A stretch of 27,624 nt of DNA from Pelomyxa schiedti (Eukaryota; Evosea; Pelobiontida; Pelomyxidae): positions 1 through 27,624 of the forward strand of contig JAHLWZ010001029.1 of NCBI GenBank assembly GCA_020536535.1. Reading direction: 5' to 3'. The number at the start of each line of letters is the position of its first letter. Position 1 is the first letter of the stretch. A program made the translations under genes and the position numbers. The notes under the pieces were generated by a model, which was not told the origin of the DNA, made no database searches, and saw only the letters and a list, made by a program, of their open reading frames with translations. Positions 1 through 9,021 of the stretch are shown here, piece after piece.

Positions 1-116
1 TTTGCACAGATGGGTCACACCTCAGGGTGATTGAGCCATTCACTGGGTTCTGTGTCCTCACTCTCAAATTTCCACTCTGTCGGGACCTCACCGTGACACT
101 CCCTTTTTGTTCTTGA
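1..116 (+). CDS. Type I tandem-family protein, C-terminal end only
   Basis: The window opens inside a gene. From base 3 the frame reads 37 codons to TGA at 114-116. It contains the family's C-terminal strand, HLRVIEPFTGFCVLTL, followed by a KFPLC variant of the T-x-FPLF ending, and finishes in PFCS. The same ending closes the copy at 12672-14000 (QFCS), so this unit is closest to that one. The rest of the gene lies upstream of the window. No function is known for the family. A perfect 14-bp palindrome (AACCAAGCTTGGTT, 125-138) follows nine bases after the stop and could fold as a 3' UTR hairpin. Confidence 0.75.
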   Translation, partial: CTDGSHLRVIEPFTGFCVLTLKFPLCRDLTVTLPFCS

Positions 117-213
117 ATCCACACAACCAAGCTTGGTTCATCCATCAATTACTGGAACCATGATGCACCCGCCTTCTTCCCCCCCAACAAAGCAAATCAA
201 CCCAGCAACAATG

Positions 214-285
214 CTACGACCGACGCCAACGCGCCAAGTTGGTCACGGGCACGCAGAGTGGCTCCCCCCACGAACTCCATCGTAG
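214..285 (-). other. 72-bp micro-inversion of the pseudogene's start codon region
   Basis: Read on the minus strand from 280, this block begins ATGGAGTTC and encodes the family N terminus, with the RARDQLGALAS box. The matching body is on the + strand immediately to the right. The block is bounded by a six-base inverted repeat, CTACGA at 214-219 and TCGTAG at 280-285, which would suit inversion by short-repeat recombination. Simply turning the block back does not restore frame with the downstream linker, so the unit has other damage too. Confidence 0.7.
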
Positions 286-1416
286 TACTAGTAGTGGTTC
301 TGTTGCTGCTGCTGTTGTTGGAGGTGGTGGCGGCGGCGGCGGCGGCGTCACCGCTACCACCACTGCAACTGCAACAGCCACTGGTGCCACAGCGATAGCG
401 GCCGCGACGGCGTCCACCGCCACCACGTTGGCGACCGAGGGACACGTTTTGGCCAGGTTGGTGTGGGACCTGGTGGCGTCGACGGCCGGGTCGTTGCTGG
501 TCACGGCGGACGACTGGGACCACCCAGAGAGGGATGAACGTGACACAGAGTCGAGGTGCTTGTGCGTGAGGGTGTCGCCGCTGCTCAGCGCCGTGGGCGA
601 GATACAGGACAGGGCGCCGGTGTGCAAGTACTTGTGGGTGGACGACACAAGGTACCTGGATGATGGGTTCCGTGTCGAGGAGGAAGTGCGGAGTAATGGT
701 GGCGTGGGTGTTGTTCTACCACCACGCGCCAAACCAGTGAGGGTGGAGGAGGGATGGCGGTGTGGTGGTCTGTGAGTCGTGCCTCAGGTTCGATTGGCAA
801 AGGCCCGATGAGTTGCTTCTTGTCGTTGTGAGAAAATCAAGGACCCCAGAGTCGTCAATCGTTGCCCTTGTGATTGATGTGGAGCAGACACACTCAAACG
901 GCACACTGTGTGTCCTCAGCACCACCTCGTGGGCATCCCCATTTGCTTGTCTCACGTCCACCTTTGTGATGAGGAAGAAAAGTGGTGCCCGTTGTTTCAT
1001 CTGCTCAGAACACCTCGATAGAGGTAAAATGCGTGGTGTTGCAGTTGAAGAAACTACTGGGCGTGTCACACCACTTTCCCCATACACTTGGTCTGACCCT
1101 GTGAGTGACTCTGTGTTCCTCTCTTGCAGAACACAACTTCCTGTTGATTTGTGATTGCAATGACCCAACCAATCCCTCAAAAGTGGGTGTCTCCCCCATC
1201 ATGTCCACCACCAATTCCCATTGCTCCGACAAGAAACCCCCCCGCCACCGCCGTGGGGACAACTTCGAGGTGCAAGCACAGTCAGGGCTTGTCCTGTGCA
1301 CAGCAGGGCCACACTTGAGGGTGATTGAGCCATTCACTGGGTTCTGTGTTGTGACTCTCACATTTCCACTGTTCAAGGAAATCCGCATTACACTCATGTC
1401 CACAGAAGCTTTGTGA
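214..1416 (+). pseudogene. Type I family pseudogene with inverted 5' end, deletions and frameshifts
   Basis: Homology to the intact copy at 5863-7317 runs almost the whole length but is broken at several points. The first 20 codons, which should read MEFVGGATLRARDQLGALAS, lie on the opposite strand at about 220-280. The body resumes on the + strand around 296 with a Gly9 run and an Ala/Thr-rich linker, then the conserved TEGHVLARLVWDLV block. Near 740-776 two deletions remove roughly 200 bases of the middle. After the CVRV...DDTRYLDD block, 'gtctgtgag' joins directly to 'tcgtgcctcagg', which are far apart in the intact copy. About 11 bases are missing near 1120, so the last third (DCNDPTNP and VIEPFTGF blocks, stop at 1414-1416) is in another frame. 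No single reading frame can encode a full protein. Confidence 0.8.
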
Positions 1417-1520
1417 CAGTGGCAACCAAACCATCTCTGCTCCAAGCCAAAAAAAAAAAGCTGGATCAAGTAAAAAAAACCAGAGCAACCATGCTGACAT
1501 CCTCAAATGAGGAGAAGGCG

Positions 1521-2972
1521 ATGGAGTTCGTTATGGGGGGCGACAACAACAACAACCCCGTTCTGCGTGCCCGCGACCAACTTGGCGCGTTGGCGTCGGC
1601 GTCGTCGACCACCTCCGGTCGTCGTCGTCGTCGCGCTGCGACCGCAAATGCAACAGCCGATGACGAAATAGCCACCGCCGCGACCGGCACCACGTTGGTG
1701 CTCGCGACGGAGGGGCACGTTGTGGCCAGGATGGTGTGGGACCTGGTGGCGTCGACGGCCAGGTCGTTGCTGGTCACGGTGGTTGGCAGGGACGACTGGA
1801 GGAACAGGGCCGGCGATAGGAGCTTGTGCGTGAGGGTATCGCCGCTGCTGCTCAGCGTCGTGGGCGAGATACAGGACAGGGCGCCGGCGTGGAGCACCTT
1901 GTGGGTGGATGACACGCGGTATTTGTGGGATAGATTCGATTCTGATGATCTCAGTGAAGTGCAGAGTCACAGCGGTGGCGGTGTATGTGCCGCTGTGGTT
2001 CAACCACGTACCAAACCAGTGAGGAAGTGGAGACTGTACAGTGATGCTGGCCTTGGGAGGAGGGATGACGGTGTGGTTGTTTGTGAGGAGCCTGTGGGGT
2101 TCATACACGAGTGTAAGGCTGCCAACTCAAAGTGGCTGGTACTGCTTGGTCGTGGAGAGAGTGGTGGTGAGAAGGTGCTTCTTGTTCATCGTTTTGATCG
2201 TTGCAGGAACATGATCGGTGAGTTCTCCCATTACAAGGTTCCACTGGACCTCATTGCTGATGGTGACACACTGAGAGGTGCACCCACACCAATTAGGTTC
2301 GATGGGCAAAGGCCTGATGAGTTGCTTCTTGTCGTTGTGAGAAAATCAAGGTCGGCAGATACGTCAATAGTTGCATCTGTGATTGATGTGGAGCAGACAC
2401 ACTCAAACGGCACACTGTGTGTCCTCAGCACCACCTCGTGGCCATCCCCATTTGCTTGTCTCACATCCACCTTTGTGATGAGGAAGAAAAGTGGTGCCCG
2501 TTGTTTCATCTGCACACAACACATCTCTGTTCCCAGGACTGGAACAGAGTACCTAGATGGATGTAAAATGTGTGGCTTTGCAGTTGAAGAAACAACTGGG
2601 CATGTCACACCGCTTGCCCCATACACTTGGTTTGACCCTGTGAATGACTCTGTGTTCCTCATCAGGGCTCCTCTTGCAGAACACAACTGCCTGTTGATTT
2701 GTGATTGCAATGACCCAACCAACCCCTCAAAAGTGGTTGTCTCCTCCATCATGTACACCACAAATTCCAACTGTTCAGATGTTCAGGAGGAACCACTCCA
2801 CAGCCACGGCCGTGACAACTTTGATGTACATGCACAGTCAGGGTTCGTTGTGTGCACAGCAGGGCCACACTTGAGGGTGATTGATCCATTCACTGGGTTC
2901 TGTGTTGTCACTCTCACATTTCCACTGTTCAAGGAAATCAGCTTTAATCTCATGTCCACGCAAGCTTTGTGA
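1521..2972 (+). CDS. Type I tandem-family protein (predicted beta-propeller-like), 483 aa
   Basis: An intact intronless ORF ends in TGA at 2970-2972. The start at 1521 gives MEFVMGG, matching the MEF start of its relatives; an in-frame ATG at 1491 would add ten residues. Family blocks in order are: RARDQLGALASASS near residue 15; an Arg5-Ala/Thr linker unique in length and composition; TEGHVVARMVWDLVAS; SPLLLSVVGEIQDRAP; WVDDTRYL; a KWLVLLGRGESGGE strand; RPDELLLVVVRKSR; IDVEQTHSNGTLCVLS; FVMRKKSGARCFIC; CDCNDPTNPSKV; and the C-terminal VIDPFTGFCVVTLTF. Each strand is followed by a turn and a polar segment, as in propeller blades. No signal peptide, membrane segment or catalytic motif is apparent. 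The 3' half is almost identical to the pseudogene on its left. An 8-bp near-palindrome with CC loop (about 2993-3010) follows the stop. Function unknown. Confidence 0.85.
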   Translation: MEFVMGGDNNNNPVLRARDQLGALASASSTTSGRRRRRAATANATADDEIATAATGTTLVLATEGHVVARMVWDLVASTARSLLVTVVGRDDWRNRAGDRSLCVRVSPLLLSVVGEIQDRAPAWSTLWVDDTRYLWDRFDSDDLSEVQSHSGGGVCAAVVQPRTKPVRKWRLYSDAGLGRRDDGVVVCEEPVGFIHECKAANSKWLVLLGRGESGGEKVLLVHRFDRCRNMIGEFSHYKVPLDLIADGDTLRGAPTPIRFDGQRPDELLLVVVRKSRSADTSIVASVIDVEQTHSNGTLCVLSTTSWPSPFACLTSTFVMRKKSGARCFICTQHISVPRTGTEYLDGCKMCGFAVEETTGHVTPLAPYTWFDPVNDSVFLIRAPLAEHNCLLICDCNDPTNPSKVVVSSIMYTTNSNCSDVQEEPLHSHGRDNFDVHAQSGFVVCTAGPHLRVIDPFTGFCVVTLTFPLFKEISFNLMSTQAL

Positions 2973-3094
2973 CAGTGGCAAACAACCATCTTTGTTCCAA
3001 GCCTTTGGAACAAACCAAAACATTTTTTCTTTTATAATCCTATCTCAGGACCCAGCACGGCATCACTCATTTAATTCCCCGAATTTGTAGATCA

Positions 3095-4373
3095 ATGTGT
3101 GTTGAAACGGCTGCGCCTCACTCGGCTACACACAACATCGACAACACCACTAGCAGCACAAGCACTTATCATTGAACAGGCCTATGGGTGCCATATTGTG
3201 GCCAGACTGGTGTGGGACCTGGTTGTATCAACGGCGAGGGTGTTTGTATTTGAAGTTGATGGCCGGGATGATGCTGGAGAGGACGAGGAAGAGTGCGCCC
3301 TCACATTGAGGAGTTGCTTGTGCATGAGGCTGTCACCGCTGCTGCTCAGCGTCGTGGGTGAGATACAGGACAGAGTTGTGGTGCCCCGCTACACTTGCGT
3401 CAACAGGGAGTGCCTGTGGGTGGATGACAGGAGCTACCTGATGGCGCACTCTCAGCTGCGGGGCCCTGATTCTGGAAAACCACCTGTGAGGTGGTTACTG
3501 CACAGGGGAGGAGCAGACTGTGCACCTTGTGGGAAGAGGGAGGATGACGCTGTGGTTGTTTTCGAGGAGCCTGTGTGGTTCAGATGCCAGTGCCAGGCAG
3601 CCAACTCCAAGTGGATGGTTCTGCTTGGTGGGGGGAGTGGAGAGAAGGTGCTTATTGTTCACCAGCTAGGGGACAACAGGGTCAGTAGATTCTCGCAGCA
3701 CAAGGTGCCACTGGAACTCCTGATTGATGGTGACACTCCAGCAGGTGCCTTCTTAAGGTTCAATGGGCCAATGTCTGATGAATTGCTCCTTGTGGTAATC
3801 AGAACATCCAGGTTGGTCGACCTGTCGATGAGGGTGATCGACGTGGCTCAGACCAACGCCACTGGGGCACTGTGTGTCCTCAGTGCAACGAAATCCCCAA
3901 CCCCTAGAATTTGTCATTCAGTTCCCTTTGCAATGAGTAAACAAATTGGAGACCAGTGTTTCATCTTCACAGCAGCCACACATGATCCTGGAACTGGTAA
4001 CACGAGGGGTCCAGTTACAGTGGAAGAACTCAGTGCCCACAAAAAAGGCCTTGCCGCGTTCACTCACTCATCATGGTTTGACCCTGTGAGCGTCTCTGTG
4101 TTCTGCATCAAAGATGGTGCTGAACAGAACAACATGTTGAGTTGTGGCTGCAGCAACCCCACAAACCACTTAAAAGTGGAAGTGTCCAACCGACGATATC
4201 CTTCAACAGATAACAACAGGTTACCTCTCACAGTGCAGTCTGAATCAGAGTTCCTCTTCTGCACAACTGGATCTCAGATCACAGTCATTGAGCCACTCAC
4301 TGGATTCTGTTATCTCACACTCCAATTTCCACAGTGCGAGAGGATCACAACAGCTCTCCTCTATTCTTCTTGA
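3095..4373 (+). pseudogene. Divergent type I family copy lacking a usable 5' end
   Basis: The body is open from about 3075 to TGA at 4371-4373 and keeps most family blocks: CHIVARLVWDLVVSTARVF, SPLLLSVVGEIQDR, KWMVLLGGGSGEKV, SDELLLVVIRTSR, IDVAQTNATGALCVLS, CGCSNPTNHLKV and ITVIEPLTGFCYLTLQFP. The N-terminal RARDQ-GAL box is absent and no in-frame ATG precedes the GH-W-type block. The only nearby ATG (3095) reads in another frame and stops after 26 codons. It could therefore be a 5'-truncated pseudogene, or a gene whose first exon I cannot see (a TTTGTAG acceptor-like site lies at 3084-3090). The long stop-free body argues for a recent lesion or continued function. It is the most diverged type I member here. 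Confidence 0.6.
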
Positions 4374-4519
4374 CCAATCAAATCGACTGGGGAAGTGGAG
4401 ACAGGAAGTAAAACGCTGCATGCAATCATTACAGCCACCTTATTATTCTTTATAACCATCACCACACCCTTCAGGGAAATCGAAAACCCTCATCACATTT
4501 GCGCGATTTTTTAAAAACA

Positions 4520-5788
4520 ATGGAGCTTGCCGTGATAAACACCCTGCGCGCCCGCGACCAAGTTGGCGTGCTCGCATCGGCGGAGGCCCGCCATCCCACA
4601 AGTGAGACTGCCGCCGGAGTGCTGGTGACGGAGGGGCACCTCGTGGCCAAGTTGGTGTGGGACCTGGTTGCGTCCACGGCCACGGCGTTTGTGCTCAGGG
4701 TCGAAAAGAGAGGGGTCGCGAGTGACATGCGCGTGAGGGTGTCGCCGCTGCTGCTCGGAATTGTGGGAGAGATACAGGACGGCGGAGAGTGCCGCTGGGC
4801 AGTCGTGGTTAATGGCTCAAGGTACATGTTGCAGCCATGTAATTATGGCTGCACTGAGGGGAAATGGGTTGTACTGTACACTGGTTCCAAGCCTGCTGTG
4901 GCAGACTCGGAGGAGGAGGAGGAGAGTAGCAGGAGGAGGGATGATGGAGGAGCGGTGGTGCTCTGTCAGGAGCCAGAGTGGTTTGAAAGAGAGCGAGTTG
5001 TAGCCACTCTCAAGTGGATTGCTCTGTATGGTGGCATGGAGTTCTCACTGGCCAGGGAAAAGTTTCTTCTCCTTCATCGTTTGGAGGACGGGAGCAGTTC
5101 TGGATTTACTCAATGCAGCTTTCCACTGACTATCGTTGGTGATGATGTTAATGCCTTCATGAAAGTGAGAACGTGTGATGACAACCAGTTACTGCTAGAC
5201 AAGAATGAACACTTTGGTGAGGTGCACACAATCACCGTCATTGATGTGGAGCAGACACAAGTGACAGGAAGGCTGTGTGTTGTAAGCACCACAACGTTCT
5301 CATGTCCTGGACTTCGAATCCAGGACTTGTGTGTCATGAGGAAGCACGGGAGCGGAGCGGCCCGTTCTTTTTTCGGCACAGGAGTTGTACCTGATCCTGT
5401 CAAGCCTCTAAAAATGAGATGTATTGGGTTTTCAGTTGAGGAGGTCAGTGGCCATTTCGCACAACTGGGACCATACACTCACGTTCAACCTGTCAACGAT
5501 TCTGTGCTCTTCATCAGGGATTGCACTGACAATGTGTTCATATGTGATTGCAATGATCCCACCAATACATCGCCAGTGGTTGTGCCCCCGCCATTCCAGA
5601 GTGATGGTACTGACAACAATGGTAGAGTGATCCCAGGAATAACTTGGCACGTTTATGTGAAATCAGGGTTTCTCTTCTTTTCTGACTGGTCACACATCAC
5701 AGTGATTGAACCACTCACTGGATCCTGTGTACTCACACTGCAGGAGAGACTGGGTGGGATTTTCTTGTCTCCACCAATCACTTGCTGA
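4520..5788 (+). CDS. Type I tandem-family protein, VINTL subgroup, 422 aa
   Basis: An intact intronless ORF begins with MELAVINTLRARDQVGVLAS and ends in TGA at 5786-5788. It and the copy at 17843-19120 form a subgroup. Both have QVGVLAS rather than QLGALAS, a very short linker before the TEGHLVAKLVWDLV block, SPLLLGIVGEIQDG, a distinctive WVVLYTGSKPA strand, a FLLLHRLED strand, and the ending VIEPLTGSCVLTLQERLGG rather than the T-x-FPLF ending. The DCND strand is present as VFICDCNDPTNTSPV. An acidic EEEEESSRRR loop interrupts the region near residue 135. A TATA-like TTTATAAC stretch lies about 65 bases upstream. Strand-rich and globular with no membrane segment; function unknown. Confidence 0.85.
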   Translation: MELAVINTLRARDQVGVLASAEARHPTSETAAGVLVTEGHLVAKLVWDLVASTATAFVLRVEKRGVASDMRVRVSPLLLGIVGEIQDGGECRWAVVVNGSRYMLQPCNYGCTEGKWVVLYTGSKPAVADSEEEEESSRRRDDGGAVVLCQEPEWFERERVVATLKWIALYGGMEFSLAREKFLLLHRLEDGSSSGFTQCSFPLTIVGDDVNAFMKVRTCDDNQLLLDKNEHFGEVHTITVIDVEQTQVTGRLCVVSTTTFSCPGLRIQDLCVMRKHGSGAARSFFGTGVVPDPVKPLKMRCIGFSVEEVSGHFAQLGPYTHVQPVNDSVLFIRDCTDNVFICDCNDPTNTSPVVVPPPFQSDGTDNNGRVIPGITWHVYVKSGFLFFSDWSHITVIEPLTGSCVLTLQERLGGIFLSPPITC

Positions 5789-5862
5789 AGGAAGATGATG
5801 CACTGTTATCTGATTTCGAATAATAATCAGCTTTTCCTCTTCACCAACAAGATAAGAAGACG

Positions 5863-7317
5863 ATGGAGTTCGCGGTGGGGGGCAACACTCTGCGTGCCCG
5901 TGACCAACTTGGCGCGTTGGCGTCGGCGTCGTCGACCACCTCTCGTCGTGGTGACGTCACCGTGACGACGGCGGCCACCACCACTGCAACTGCAAATGCC
6001 ACTGCCACCGCCACCGCTACCACAACAACAACGTCCACCACCACATTGGCCACGGAGGGGCACGTTTTGGCCAGGTTGGTGTGGGACCTGGTGGCGTCGA
6101 CGGCCAGATCGTTTGTGGTCACGGTGGACGACTGGTACGGGACAGAGAAGGATGAACGTCACACGAAGTCGAGGTGCCTGTGCGCGAGGGTGTCGCCACT
6201 GCTGCTCAGCATCGTGGGCGAGGTGCAGGACAGGGCGCCGGTGCGCCACTTCTTGTGGGTGGACGACACGAGGTACCTGGATGATACGTGTGATGCCACG
6301 GAGGAAGCGCAGAGTAATCGTGGTGCTGGTGGGTCCGCTGCTGCTGTGGTCCTGCCACCTGACAAACCAGTGAGGAGGTGGAGACTGTACAACGCTCGTG
6401 ATGCTGGGCCAGGGTGGCGGGAGAGGAGGGGTGATGGCGTGGTGGTCTGTGAGGAGCCCGTGGAGTTCAGAAACGAGTATCAAGTTGTCAACACAAAGTG
6501 GATGGTGATACTTGGTTGTGGAGAGAGGGGTGGTGAGAATGAGCTTCTTGTTCATCGCTTCAACGACGACAGGAACAGGATTGGTGGATTTTCCACTTTC
6601 AAGGTTCCAGTGGACTTCATTGCTGAGGGTGGTTCGTGCCTCAGGTTCGATTGGCAAAGGCCCGATGAGTTGCTTCTTGTGGTTGTGAGAAAAGCAAGGA
6701 CTGCAGAGTCATCAATCGTGGCCCTTGTGATTGATGTGGAGCAGACACACTCGAACGGAACACTGTGCGTCCTCAGCATCACCTCGTGGCCATCCCCATT
6801 TGCTTGTCTCATATCCACCTTTGTGATGAGGAAGAAAAGTGGTGCCCGTTATTTCATCTGCACAGAACACATTGATAGAGGTGAAATGCGTGGTGTTGCA
6901 GTTGAAGAAACAACTGGGCGTGTCACACCACTTTCCCCATACACTCGGTTTGACCCTGTGAGTGACTCTGTGTTCCTCATCACGGATCGTCTTGCAGAAC
7001 ACAACTGCCTGTTGATTTGTGATTGCAATGACCCAACCAACCCCTCAAAAGTGGGTGTCTCCCCCATCAAGTCTACCACCAATTCCCATTGCTCCGACGG
7101 GAAACCCCCCCGCCACCGCTGTGGGGACAACTTTGAGGTGCATGCACAGTCAGGGTTCGTTGTGTGCACAGCAGGGCCACACTTGAGGGTGATTGAGCCA
7201 TTCACTGGGTTCTGTGTTGTGACTCTCACATTTCCACTGTTCAAGGAAATCCGCATTACACTCATGTCCACGACAACCATCTTTTGTGTGGGAATAAAAT
7301 CAAGTCCCACTGAGTGA
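5863..7317 (+). CDS. Type I tandem-family protein with stop-loss C-terminal extension, 484 aa
   Basis: An intact intronless ORF starts with MEFAVGGNTLRARDQLGALA. It has the longest Ala/Thr linker of the intact copies (about residues 28-62, mostly alternating A and T), then LATEGHVLARLVWDLVAS and the full series of family strands through VIEPFTGFCVVTLTFPLF. Next to the copy ending at 2972, about 21 bases covering the ancestral stop (CAAGCTTTGTGA...) are missing after the MST codons. The frame therefore runs on through former 3' UTR, adding TTTIFCVGIKSSPTE before TGA at 7315-7317. An AATAAA at 7293-7298 now lies inside the coding sequence, as expected for captured UTR. Closest relatives are the pseudogene at 214-1416 and the copy at 1521-2972. 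Confidence 0.85.
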   Translation: MEFAVGGNTLRARDQLGALASASSTTSRRGDVTVTTAATTTATANATATATATTTTTSTTTLATEGHVLARLVWDLVASTARSFVVTVDDWYGTEKDERHTKSRCLCARVSPLLLSIVGEVQDRAPVRHFLWVDDTRYLDDTCDATEEAQSNRGAGGSAAAVVLPPDKPVRRWRLYNARDAGPGWRERRGDGVVVCEEPVEFRNEYQVVNTKWMVILGCGERGGENELLVHRFNDDRNRIGGFSTFKVPVDFIAEGGSCLRFDWQRPDELLLVVVRKARTAESSIVALVIDVEQTHSNGTLCVLSITSWPSPFACLISTFVMRKKSGARYFICTEHIDRGEMRGVAVEETTGRVTPLSPYTRFDPVSDSVFLITDRLAEHNCLLICDCNDPTNPSKVGVSPIKSTTNSHCSDGKPPRHRCGDNFEVHAQSGFVVCTAGPHLRVIEPFTGFCVVTLTFPLFKEIRITLMSTTTIFCVGIKSSPTE

Positions 7318-7380
7318 ACCAACCAATAATCACAGATTTAAAATCAAAACAGACGAAAAAACTACTCCAACAGTTGAAGA

Positions 7381-7465
7381 TGGGGACAACAACCCCATTC
7401 GGCGCGTTGGCGTCCACCACCTCCCGAACCTCCCGCTGTTGTAGTTGATGTGGAGTGACAAAAAT
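7381..7465 (+). pseudogene. Chimeric scrap of the type I family
   Basis: After ATGGGGACAAC this short stretch has GGCGCGTTGGCGTCCACCAC, matching the GALAS...TT codons of the family N terminus. It then jumps, within about 30 bases, to GTAGTTGATGTGGAGTGACA, resembling the codons for the VIDVEQT strand from the middle of the gene. It ends in stops and encodes nothing useful. It looks like the residue of a unit reduced by internal deletion, marking the left end of the array interruption. Confidence 0.5.
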
Positions 7466-7554
7466 GATGGCTCTCCATCAACATTGGTTACAGGATAGAA
7501 ATTCAGTAGTGTTTAAAACAAAACCCAAAGATTCACGTGCTCGTAGTCAGGCCA

Positions 7555-9021
7555 TCATGATGTGCTGCTCCATGATGAGGCAAAAGACAATGAGGAGGAC
7601 AGTGATGATGAGAGTCCTGAAGATAAGGAGGAGTAATGGTCGTGGATCGGGTATTCCGTGTCCCACACATCGATAAGGAATGCTGTGAGGAACCCAAGGA
7701 GTGTTGACAGACCTGAGAGGTTCTGTGCGTGGAAGTAGGCCTCCGGCAGAACAGTCTGTGCTACCATGGTCAGCATTGCCCCGGCTGCAAGTCCCTCAAT
7801 GCAGAGCTCAAAATAGAAGAGCCACCCTGGATTAAATTAAATTATAAAATAAAAATTAAACGCAAAATAAAAACCTGAGCTGGCATAAGGGAGAGCAAGG
7901 GCTGTGATACAGGCTCCAAATCCGGTTCCAAGGCACAGGGATCCCCTTGAAAGCAGTGAATTATTAATTAATAATTAATAATTCACACCACATGAGCATA
8001 ATTTTGAGTCGGGACATCCCATGCTCTCTCATATTTGCCGCAGCTGAAAGAGCTTCAGGAAGATTTGACATGAAAACGCCAACAATAAATGCTGGGCTCA
8101 TGCCGGTGTCAGAACATGTCATAATTCCAATGTATATGGACTCTGGAATGCCATCCAGTAGAATTCTTTGTGGATAATTAGGAAAAGTTGAAATCAATTG
8201 AGCAAAGGAAGAACCCAAGCCAAATCGCCACCCCAAAATATGACTGCGGAGGCTGATGTGCTGCAGGATGTGAGATGGCCTCCATCTCGTCAGTTGGTGA
8301 ATCGGGACCTTCCATGGGTTCTGGAAGGGCTGGTGTGTGAATTAGGTTACCTACCGGCCCCAGGTCGTCGTGGGGGTGTAAAATGGGGACCGATTCGATG
8401 TCGTGATTCTCCCGCTTGCAGCACGAACATCGGAATACAAAGTGGAAAGCTCGATTGCAGGCCTGAGTAATTAGTGGTTTTGTTGTGCGTCGGCCTTTGG
8501 GGATAATCTTATTTACTTTATTAATACCATGCTCTTTGATGTACTTTTCTATCTGCAGCACTGCATGGGCAATTTCCTTTTTTGTGGACTGCCAATTTGT
8601 CAATTTGTTGAGCACAAAAAAGAATACTCCTCCAATAAAGGCAGCCGGGGCAAGCACTCCAACTAGAGCCTGTGCAGTAAAAATAAACTGAAGGTTGGAA
8701 ACAAAGAGTTGGAAAATATGCGTGTACCACAGTTGTGGCGTTTTCATTTGTCATTGCCTCACCAAACAGCTCCAGAGTCAGTGCGAAAATAAGGGTTCCT
8801 CCTCCAAATGCTAGCAACACAGCTATCACCTGCACAGTGTTAATTAGACACGAAAAAGACTTTCCACCCATATAATACCACATCACCAGGATACTTGACT
8901 ATCCCAACTGCTGCCCCCTACACGAAAATAAGGGGTTTGTGGAAATAAGGGGTAGAATTTTAATAAATCAATAACAAAACCATACAGCAGGAAGAGACAC
9001 AGCGGACACCGTACCCCACAT
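7555..9021 (-). CDS. ZIP-type metal transporter, seven exons, 382 aa
   Basis: Exons in coding order: 9021-8986, 8917-8882, 8829-8728, 8669-8215, 8165-7989, 7945-7875, 7826-7555. They join in frame to 383 codons including TGA, with introns of 43-68 nt. The product is a polytopic membrane protein. Early helices read VIAVLLAFGGGTLIFAL and ALVGVLAPAAFIGGVFFFVL. A long cytosolic, His- and acid-containing loop follows (about residues 80-200). Next come the hallmark GILLDGIPESIYIGI, a SNLPEALSAAANM helix, GTGFGACITALALPY and LAAGAMLTMVAQTVLPEA. The DGIPE, SNLPE and LPEA motifs match ZIP-like families in which His/Asp/Glu residues in helices IV and V bind the divalent metal; the substrate is probably Zn, unproven. 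The C terminus is an unusual Ser/Leu-rich tail. The start is the least certain part: an acceptor-like TACAG just upstream of ATG could mean another 5' exon. Confidence 0.8.
7956..7986 (-). repeat. Perfect 14-bp inverted repeat filling a 43-nt intron
   Basis: Within intron 7946-7988 of the transporter, arms GTGAATTATTAATT and AATTAATAATTCAC flank a three-base loop. The hairpin occupies 31 of 43 intron bases, starts two bases after the donor GT and ends ten bases before the exon. Folding would bring the two splice sites together. Confidence 0.8.

Noticed and set aside
1099-1127. A GTGAGT...CTCTTGCAG stretch in the pseudogene that looks like a 29-nt mini-intron.
   Set aside because: The same bases are coding (DPVSDSVFL...) in the intact copies, and removing them does not restore frame after the adjacent 11-base deletion.
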